Shown here piece by piece: positions 1 to 5,126 of a stretch of 12,176 bases of DNA. Origin of the DNA: Burkholderiales bacterium (GTDB lineage: Bacteria; Pseudomonadota; Gammaproteobacteria; Burkholderiales; Chitinimonadaceae). Position 1 is the first letter of the stretch. The number at the start of each line of letters is the position of its first letter. Below the pieces are notes generated by a model that made no database searches, was not told where the DNA came from, and saw only the letters and a list, made by a program, of their open reading frames with translations. A program made the position numbers and the translations under genes. The stretch covers positions 1 to 12,176 of the forward strand of contig JAFAKZ010000163.1 in the NCBI GenBank assembly GCA_019234745.1, read 5' to 3'.

Positions 1-1
1 C

Positions 2-1447
2 TATGACCTGAACCGCTTCATGGAACAGACGGTGCCCTGGTGGTTCATCCAGCGCTACGACCTCGGCCTGATGGAAGCGGACGGGCACCTGGTAGTGCTG
101 CATGACGGCAGCCTGCCCAGCGACATCGACCGAGCACAGACAATCTCCTTCGGTCCGCCCGGCAGCGGCCTCATGCTGAAGGTGTCGCGCCACGACCGCG
201 ACAGTTGGTGGGCGGTCATCGGCGCCCTGGCGCTGGTCATCGTGCTGCTGGGTGTACTCGTCGTCTACCTCCTGCGCGTGCTGCAACGCTGGCTGCAACA
301 GCGCATCGACGCGCAGCGCGCACTATCGGACGAACTGCGCTTTCGTGAGGCGATGGAGAACTCGACCGCCACCGGCCTCGTCGCCTTCGACCTGCAAGGC
401 CGCATCATCTACGTCAACCCCGCCTTCTGCCGCCTGGTAGGCCTGTCTGCGCAGCAGCTCGTCAGTCTTGAGGCGCCCTTCCCATTCTGGCTGCCGGAGC
501 GTCAGGCTGCATGTGAAGCGGCCCATCAGGCGATGCTGCGCGGCGAAGTGAAGAGCGAGGGCGAGAGCATGCATTTCCGCCGTGCCGACAGCGCCCCGCT
601 TATCGTCAACGCCTACACCTCGCTGCTGGTCGACGGCCGTGGCACGGCGCGCGGCTGGATGGCCTCCTTCTACGATACGACGGCCGAGCGCCAGGCGGCA
701 GAGGCTGCGCGCGAACGCGACGCCTTGCTGCAACAGACAGTCAAACTAACCAGTCTCGCGGAATTCGCCTCGGGCATAGCGCACGAGCTGAACCAGCCGC
801 TGGCCGCCATTGCCAACTACTCCGCCGTGGTGGAAAGCTGCCTGGAAGCCTCGCCCGCCCAGGCGACAGTGGCGGCCGAGGCGGCAGCACGCATCGGCGA
901 CGAGGCGCGCCGCGCCGGGCACATCATCCGCAGCCTGCGCAGTGCCAGCCAGAAACAAGCGGCGCAAAGCAGCCCTCGCGACCTGCTCCAGTTGCTGGAC
1001 GAACCCTTGGCCTTACTGTCCCCCCTCATAGAACGCAAGAACGTCGCCGTACAAATCGTCGCGGGCAACGCCCCCACCATCGTCGAGTGTGACGCCGTGA
1101 TGATCGAGCAGGTGCTGCTGAACCTGATCCGCAACGCGTTGGAAGCGCTGGAGCACGAGCCGGCCGATATGCCTGCGGATGCGGTCGTGGTGCACATCCG
1201 GCACGACGACGATGGCGTGACGGTCAGCGTCGCCGACCGCGGCCCGGGTGTTAGCCAACCCGACAAGCTGTTCCGCGCCTTCCATACGACCAAGCCCGAT
1301 GGCATGGGCCTGGGCCTGGCGATCTGCCGCACCGTTATGGAACGGCACGGCGGCCGGCTATGGATGGAAGACAACCCGGGCGGCGGCGCGGTATTCTCGT
1401 TCCGACTGCCGCTATCCCTCTTGGTTGTACCGGAGACGACCCCATGA
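2..1447 (+). CDS. Sensor histidine kinase with PAS domain (5' partial)
   Basis: Membrane sensor kinase of a two-component system. The frame is open to the window edge, so the ATG at 20 is probably internal and the N-terminus is missing. Counting from that Met, residues 1-61 look like the end of an extracytoplasmic sensor domain, and about 63-87 are a hydrophobic membrane segment. A short linker leads to a PAS domain (about 107-220). The HisKA H-box is SGIAHELNQP with phosphoacceptor His255. The ATPase domain follows: N-box NLIRNALEAL (368-377), G1 DRGPG (406-410), F-box FHTTKP (421-426) and G2 GMGLGL (428-433). The H-box resembles the FixL/DctB/DctS group. Its stop overlaps the regulator start by 4 nt (ATGA), so the two are surely partners. 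A C4-dicarboxylate (DctS-like) signal is possible, but the ligand cannot be read from this fragment. Confidence 0.93.
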   Translation, partial: YDLNRFMEQTVPWWFIQRYDLGLMEADGHLVVLHDGSLPSDIDRAQTISFGPPGSGLMLKVSRHDRDSWWAVIGALALVIVLLGVLVVYLLRVLQRWLQQRIDAQRALSDELRFREAMENSTATGLVAFDLQGRIIYVNPAFCRLVGLSAQQLVSLEAPFPFWLPERQAACEAAHQAMLRGEVKSEGESMHFRRADSAPLIVNAYTSLLVDGRGTARGWMASFYDTTAERQAAEAARERDALLQQTVKLTSLAEFASGIAHELNQPLAAIANYSAVVESCLEASPAQATVAAEAAARIGDEARRAGHIIRSLRSASQKQAAQSSPRDLLQLLDEPLALLSPLIERKNVAVQIVAGNAPTIVECDAVMIEQVLLNLIRNALEALEHEPADMPADAVVVHIRHDDDGVTVSVADRGPGVSQPDKLFRAFHTTKPDGMGLGLAICRTVMERHGGRLWMEDNPGGGAVFSFRLPLSLLVVPETTP

Positions 1448-2103
1448 CGAATATGACGCCTGCCGATGGCTGCCGCATTGCGCTGATCGACGACGATCCG
1501 GGCGTGCGGCAATCGCTCGCCATGCTGCTCGACACGCGCTGCTGGCAGTCGGCCCATTTTGCGTCCGCTGCCGATTTCCTAGCCAACGCCCGGCCGGTCG
1601 ACTTCAACTGCCTGCTCGTCGACGTGCGCATGCCAGGCCAAAGCGGGCTGGAGCTGTTCGAGGCACTGGGCCGCCGTGCGGAAGCGGACAAGACCTACCT
1701 GCCGCCCGTACTGTTTCTGTCCGGCCATGGCGACATCCCCATGGTCGTGCACGCGCTCAAGCAAGGCGCCGCCGACTTCCTGGAAAAGCCGGTGGACCAC
1801 CGCACCCTGTTCGAGGCGATCGGCAACGCCTTGCGCGCGGATAAGGAAGGGCGCGAAGCGCACGCCAGCCATGCAGGCTTGATGCACCTGTACGACGAAC
1901 TGACACCGCGCGAGCGCGAGGTGTTGCACGAGATGCTGGGCGGCTACCTGAACAAGCAGATCGCCGACCATCTCGACATCAGCACCAAGACGGTGGAGGC
2001 GCACCGGCTGAAGATCTGCCACAAATTCAATGTGCGCACGGGTATGGAGCTGGCCGCCAAATTGCGGGACCTGCCGCTACCGCAACCCAGCGGTGCCCGA
2101 TGA
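1444..2103 (+). CDS. FixJ/NarL-type response regulator with LuxR HTH
   Basis: DNA-binding response regulator of 219 aa, partner of the upstream kinase. The receiver domain (about 11-130) has the acidic cluster DDD (16-18), phosphoacceptor Asp60 in LLVDVRMPG, Ser93 in place of the usual Thr (LSGHGD) and Lys115 in EKP. The loop before the Ser is a few residues longer than in FixJ (RRAEADKTYLPP). The C-terminal LuxR-type helix-turn-helix runs from LTPREREVL (153-161) through NKQIADHLDISTKTVEAHR to about 207. I chose ATG 1444 because it gives a 4-nt ATGA overlap with the kinase stop; an in-frame ATG at 1360 lies deep inside the kinase gene. The stop overlaps the ROK gene by 4 nt, implying translational coupling of all three. 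Target promoters are unknown; the FixJ/DctR/TodT-like class is clear. Confidence 0.95.
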   Translation: MTNMTPADGCRIALIDDDPGVRQSLAMLLDTRCWQSAHFASAADFLANARPVDFNCLLVDVRMPGQSGLELFEALGRRAEADKTYLPPVLFLSGHGDIPMVVHALKQGAADFLEKPVDHRTLFEAIGNALRADKEGREAHASHAGLMHLYDELTPREREVLHEMLGGYLNKQIADHLDISTKTVEAHRLKICHKFNVRTGMELAAKLRDLPLPQPSGAR

Positions 2104-2999
2104 GCATACAGCGGCCACTGTTCTGCATCGACATCGGCGGTACCGACGTCAAGTTTGGCCATGTCCACGCCGACGCACGCATCGTGGGGGCCGGCAAGAT
2201 AGCGACGGAAGCCGCAGCAGGTGGCGAGGCGCTGTTCGCACGGCTGGCCGATCTGGTGCACCGGCACGCGGGCGAGGCGCGCGGCATCGCCGTCAGCACC
2301 TTCGGCGCCATCTCTCCCGCCGGTGCAATTACGGGGTTGGCCGACGCAGTCCCAGGCTACAGCGGCATGGCACTGGGCGAGCGCCTGGCCGCCGTCTCTG
2401 GCCTGCCGGTAACCGTAGAAAACGACGTGAACTGCGTCGCGCTGGCGGAATACGGCCATGGCGCCGCCCAAGGCTACCGCCAGTTCATCGCCCTGACGCT
2501 GGGCACGGGGATCGGCGGCGCCATCATGCTCGATGGCGAGCTACTGCGCGGCGGCCGCTTCGCAGCTGGCGAATGGGGTTATATGACGGTGGATGGACAG
2601 CGCTGGGAAGACGTCGCATCCACCCGCGCGCTGGTCGCGGCAGCCCGCCAGGCAACGGGCGAAGCGGCAATAGACGGCCGTGCCATCTTCGCGCACCTGG
2701 CTGATGGTGACCAGCGTATCGCCGCCGTCGTCGAGCGCTGGTCCCTATTGCTGGCAACGGGTATCGCCAACCTCATCTACGTGCTCGACCCGGACCTGAT
2801 CGTGCTGGGCGGCGGCGTCACCGAACAGGGCGCCGTACTGCTGGAACGGATTTCCGCCGCACTCGCCCAGGTGCTGCACGTCGACCTGCGCGGCAAGCCC
2901 CTGCTGCGTACGGCCGCGGCGGGCAATCACGCCGGCCTCCTGGGCGCGGCGCTACATTGGTCGAGTGTGCACAGCCACACAGAAATGGCCCGCGGATAA
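2100..2999 (+). CDS. ROK-family sugar kinase (zinc-motif-less type)
   Basis: Cytoplasmic ATP-dependent sugar kinase of the ROK family (299 aa, usual length). The N-terminal phosphate-binding motif is DIGGTDVKFG (11-20). The catalytic Asp is Asp109 in VENDVN, and the second glycine-rich motif is TLGTGIGG (133-140). A C-terminal adenosine motif is VLGGGV (235-240). Most ROK kinases have a zinc site (a His followed by CxCGxxGC). Here the region reads AGEWGYM then WEDVASTRALV (156-179): Glu158 replaces the His and no cysteine cluster is present. Zn-less ROK members such as the beta-glucoside kinase BglK look like this. The ATGA overlap with the response regulator puts it in the two-component operon. 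The substrate is unresolved. Glucose, a beta-glucoside or glucosamine are options, the last suggested only by the downstream chitosanase-like gene. Confidence 0.9.
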   Translation: MSIQRPLFCIDIGGTDVKFGHVHADARIVGAGKIATEAAAGGEALFARLADLVHRHAGEARGIAVSTFGAISPAGAITGLADAVPGYSGMALGERLAAVSGLPVTVENDVNCVALAEYGHGAAQGYRQFIALTLGTGIGGAIMLDGELLRGGRFAAGEWGYMTVDGQRWEDVASTRALVAAARQATGEAAIDGRAIFAHLADGDQRIAAVVERWSLLLATGIANLIYVLDPDLIVLGGGVTEQGAVLLERISAALAQVLHVDLRGKPLLRTAAAGNHAGLLGAALHWSSVHSHTEMARG

Positions 3000-3008
3000 T
3001 TGCCACTT

Positions 3009-3112
3009 CGTAGGTCGCGCCGCACGCAATGAACCCACAAATGCGTCATTCCCGCGAAGGCGGGAATCCAGTGCGACGCTTGGTACGACGCTAAGCGCAT
3101 GAGCGACCTACG
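3009..3112. repeat. 10-bp inverted repeat bracketing the first REP palindrome
   Basis: CGTAGGTCGC at 3009-3018 is the exact reverse complement of GCGACCTACG at 3103-3112. The arms lie on either side of the first REP palindrome, and two copies of CGACGCT (3074-3080, 3086-3092) lie between them. It could be the remnant of a small mobile palindromic unit or a long stem in the operon's 3' RNA. The match is seen directly; its meaning is inferred. Confidence 0.5.
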
Positions 3113-3148
3113 GCCGCTACTGGGCTCCCGCCTGCGCGGGAGCGACAG
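3043..3148. repeat. Inverted pair of REP-like palindromes (BIME-like)
   Basis: The first unit (3043-3071) carries the hairpin TTCCCGC-gaag-GCGGGAA. The second (3120-3148) carries CTCCCGC-ctgc-GCGGGAG in the opposite orientation, and the two units are related as imperfect reverse complements. The motif GTCATTCCCGCG...GGGAATCC is a widespread extragenic palindrome in Proteobacteria. The pair sits just after the ROK gene, where such units often protect mRNA 3' ends or weaken read-through. No T-run follows either hairpin, so I do not call a classical terminator. Other genome copies cannot be seen from this window. Confidence 0.75.
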
Positions 3149-3163
3149 ATAACGATTGACGTT

Positions 3164-3190
3164 GTTGGGCTTCGCAAAACGCTGCCCAAC
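3164..3190. repeat. GTTGGGC/GCCCAAC hairpin, likely a degenerate dispersed repeat
   Basis: GTTGGGC (3164-3170) and GCCCAAC (3184-3190) form a 7-bp stem around a 13-nt loop. Sequences of the form TTGGGCTTCGC...GCCCAAC recur between genes in many Proteobacteria, so this is probably a worn dispersed repeat, not a gene-specific signal. The rest of 3191-3354 holds no gene that I can support. Confidence 0.45.
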
Positions 3191-3229
3191 TACATACCGC
3201 AATACCGCTCGGTCCAACCACCCGCCCCG

Positions 3230-3256
3230 GGTAATTACCAAAGGTAGATTTACCAA
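3230..3256. promoter_or_regulatory. Possible operator: two adjacent GGTA/TACC palindromes
   Basis: GGTAATTACC (3230-3239) is a perfect 10-bp palindrome. It is followed by GGTA (3243-3246) and TACC (3251-3254) around 4 nt. The heptamer TTACCAA occurs at 3235-3241 and 3250-3256, 15 bp apart. This AT-richer patch lies about 115-145 bp upstream of the chitosanase-like gene and could be a tandem regulator site. No confident -35/-10 pair was recognised beside it. Confidence 0.35.
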
Positions 3257-3360
3257 TATCCATTTCGCGTTCCAGCTGCCCATACTGCCCTCGTGCCAAG
3301 ACATGCCGTTGGCATAGCCGACGCAAGGCCGGCACACCCTACATAACAGCGACAATGAAC

Positions 3361-3366
3361 AAGGAG
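3361..3366 (+). promoter_or_regulatory. Shine-Dalgarno site that sets the chitosanase start
   Basis: AAGGAG lies 6 nt before the ATG at 3373, ideal spacing. An earlier in-frame ATG at 3355 would place this sequence inside the coding region and add six polar residues before the signal peptide. The 3373 start is therefore preferred. Confidence 0.85.
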
Positions 3367-3372
3367 CAGATA

Positions 3373-4266
3373 ATGGGCATTTCCAACCGTAGCAAACTGA
3401 CTTGTGTCGTACCCCTGCTGTGTGCCGCGCTAATCGCCCTAGCCCCCCAGGTGGCGAGCGCCAGTTCTGACGAAGCGAATGCAGAGAAGAACTTCTCACC
3501 CGCCACGCTGACCTTCCTGCAGGCGAAGACGGGCATGGACGCCGAGCAGTGGAACAACGTCATGCGGCTCGTCAACAAGTCCGAGCAGGATGACCCGAGC
3601 TTCAGCGGCTGGGTGAAATACTACGGCTACTGCCAGAACATCGGCGACGGCCGCGGCATTACCATGGCCATTCAGGGCGCGACGACCGGTGGGCCGAACG
3701 ATGGCGGCCCGGACGGCCCTGGCCTGTTCCTGCTCTTCAACAAGTACAACGGCGCCGCTAAGCCCAGTATCGCAGGGGGGCTATCGGATGCGGGCGTCAA
3801 GGCGAAGATGAGTGGCAATATCCTCGTCATCCAGGAATCGGACAGCGCCTTCTGCAAGCGCATCAACGCGCTGGAAAACAACGCTGCATGGCGCGCCGCC
3901 GTATGGGAAAGCTTCTACGACAACTATATCGGCTATGCCGTCCAGCAAGCCCGCGATCGCAACTTCAACGACGCACTCACCATCGGCGCCTTCACCGATG
4001 CTGCGCTGAACCAAGGCGCCACCGGTAGCGGCGGCTCCTTGCAAGACATGCTGTCGAAGTCCGGACACAGCAGCAATGAACTCACCTTCATGACCTCCTT
4101 CCTAAAACTACGGGAAAAGGTCGCCGGTACGAACGACTTCAACAATCCACCCATCAACGGCTACAACCGCGCCAAGATGTGGCTCGATCTTTACACCTAC
4201 TCGGCCTACACGCTCAAGAACGTCGATGGCGAAATCCAGTCGGTGAGCAGCTGGACCATGCATTGA
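3373..4266 (+). CDS. Secreted chitosanase-like glycoside hydrolase (GH46/GH80, clan GH-I)
   Basis: Predicted extracellular or periplasmic endo-chitosanase of 297 aa that would cut beta-1,4 bonds in chitosan. Residues 1-30 are a Sec signal peptide: KLT, then a hydrophobic core LLCAALIALAP, with likely cleavage after VASA (residue 30). The mature region matches the clan GH-I active-site pattern: a Glu in LVNKSEQDD (Glu71, candidate acid) followed by IGDGRGIT (Asp92, candidate base). In Streptomyces GH46 enzymes the pair is Glu22 and Asp40, the latter also in an IGDGRG motif. The spacing here is 21 residues, longer than in GH46, so GH80 (the betaproteobacterial type) is equally possible. The mature protein has two cysteines (87 and 161) that could pair. 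No carbohydrate-binding module is visible. It stands alone between the kinase operon and the convergent hyf-like operon. The family call is from remembered motifs, without a search. Confidence 0.78.
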   Translation: MGISNRSKLTCVVPLLCAALIALAPQVASASSDEANAEKNFSPATLTFLQAKTGMDAEQWNNVMRLVNKSEQDDPSFSGWVKYYGYCQNIGDGRGITMAIQGATTGGPNDGGPDGPGLFLLFNKYNGAAKPSIAGGLSDAGVKAKMSGNILVIQESDSAFCKRINALENNAAWRAAVWESFYDNYIGYAVQQARDRNFNDALTIGAFTDAALNQGATGSGGSLQDMLSKSGHSSNELTFMTSFLKLREKVAGTNDFNNPPINGYNRAKMWLDLYTYSAYTLKNVDGEIQSVSSWTMH

Positions 4267-4298
4267 CGCAAGTCGATACAGTCGTGCCATAGCCTCAC

Positions 4299-4319
4299 CC
4301 GGGCGGGATAACCGCCCGG
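4299..4319. terminator. GC-rich hairpin between convergent genes, possible bidirectional terminator
   Basis: CCGGGCGG (4299-4306) and CCGCCCGG (4312-4319) form a perfect 8-bp stem with a GATAA loop. It lies 32 nt after the chitosanase-like stop and 27 nt beyond the hyfI stop on the other strand. Neither side has a U-run, so termination strength is uncertain. Position and stem strength favour a shared terminator or 3'-end stabiliser. Confidence 0.5.
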
Positions 4320-4346
4320 CCTCTCAAGACTCGGTGCAATGCTGCA

Positions 4347-4856
4347 TCAACGTCCCCGTCGCACCACTGCGAGAATGCCCGTGAGCAAATCGACGGGCTC
4401 GGGCGGGCAGCCCTTGATAGCGGCGTCGACAGGAATGATGTTCGAGACTGCGCCACAGGAGGCGTAGCTTTCGCCGAATACGCCGCCGCAGCACCCGCAA
4501 TCACCCACCGCCACGACCAGCTTGGGTTCCGGCATCGCATCATAGGTCCGCCGCAAGGCGACGGCCATGTGCCGCGAAACGGGGCCAGTCACTAGCAGCA
4601 TATCGGCGTGCCGGGGGCTCGCCACGAACTTGATGCCGAGGCCTTCCAGGTTGTAATAGGGATTGTTGAGCGCGTGGATTTCCAGCTCGCAGCCGTTGCA
4701 TGAGCCGGCATCCACCTGGCGGATCGTGAGCGCCCGGCCCAGGACGCGAAGCATATCGCCCCGTATGCGCTCTGCTTCAAGCTTGAGAGCATCGCTCGGG
4801 GGGGGCGCCTCGCTCACGATGCCGTTGCGGCCGATCTGTTTGAGTATATGCCACAT
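4347..4856 (-). CDS. hyfI: HyfI/NuoB-like [4Fe-4S] subunit of the Ehr-type complex
   Basis: Small electron-transfer subunit (169 aa) homologous to NiFe-hydrogenase group 4 small subunits (HyfI, HycG) and NuoB. It should hold the proximal/N2-type [4Fe-4S] cluster against HyfG on the cytoplasmic side. Candidate ligands are all present: Cys53 and Cys56 (SCNGCE), Cys120 (GDCGCCGG) and Cys150 (KGCPPEP). Cys122 and Cys123 are extra cysteines beside the third ligand. It is shorter than E. coli HyfI and has no ferredoxin-like tail. The ATG at 4856 (MWHILKQIG) is chosen because the open frame upstream to 5036 is formed by an inserted MITE-like element. AGAGG at the element end lies 7 nt before this ATG. 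It is the last gene of the operon. Confidence 0.9.
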   Translation of the reverse strand: MWHILKQIGRNGIVSEAPPPSDALKLEAERIRGDMLRVLGRALTIRQVDAGSCNGCELEIHALNNPYYNLEGLGIKFVASPRHADMLLVTGPVSRHMAVALRRTYDAMPEPKLVVAVGDCGCCGGVFGESYASCGAVSNIIPVDAAIKGCPPEPVDLLTGILAVVRRGR

Positions 4857-4858
4857 TA

Positions 4859-5126
4859 GGGAGCCTCTGACTAAGTACCCGGGATCGCGTTTGCCCGGAT
4901 TTTGGCCTGATGCAAGGCGAAAGGAGCGCAGTGTAGCGGGGCTACATAAGCGACTTTCAACGCGGCAGCAGGCCAAAAGCCGGGCAAACCCTCCGGGCTG
5001 GGCCGATTCTTGGGGCAATACTTCGGTACAACTCACTGATGTAACCCGTTACACGGCGCTCGTTGTGCCATCGTCTTGCCCCAAGACTCGGCCCAGCGCG
5101 ACCCGGGTACTTAGTCAGAGGCTCCC
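4859..5126. mobile_element. 268-bp MITE-like element at the hyfG/hyfI junction
   Basis: The ends are perfect 25-bp inverted repeats: 4859-4883 (GGGAGCCTCTGACTAAGTAC, then CCGGG) and 5102-5126. The match continues as TCGCG after one unpaired base. TA flanks both sides (4857-4858 and 5127-5128), consistent with a TA target duplication. Two 20-bp inverted repeats, each with one mismatch, fill the interior: 4890-4909 with 4969-4988, and 4998-5017 with 5077-5096. Each encloses a smaller hairpin: TGTAGC-ggg-GCTACA at 4932-4946, and TGTAAC-cc-GTTACA at 5040-5053. The whole can fold as a cloverleaf. No transposase or credible gene lies inside, so it is non-autonomous. TA targeting fits IS630 or some IS5 relatives; the parent IS is not identified. 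Confidence 0.88.
4864..4868 (-). promoter_or_regulatory. hyfI Shine-Dalgarno provided by the MITE end
   Basis: On the minus strand AGAGG lies 7 nt before the hyfI ATG (4856) and is part of the element's terminal repeat. In the hyf transcript the same bases could pair with the other terminal repeat (5102-5126), hiding the ribosome site in a 25-bp stem. The sequence and pairing are seen directly; the effect on translation is inferred. Confidence 0.6.

Noticed and set aside
3156..3161. TTGACG as a -35 box for the chitosanase-like gene
   Set aside because: No acceptable -10 hexamer occurs 16-18 bp downstream, and it lies about 210 bp from the start codon.
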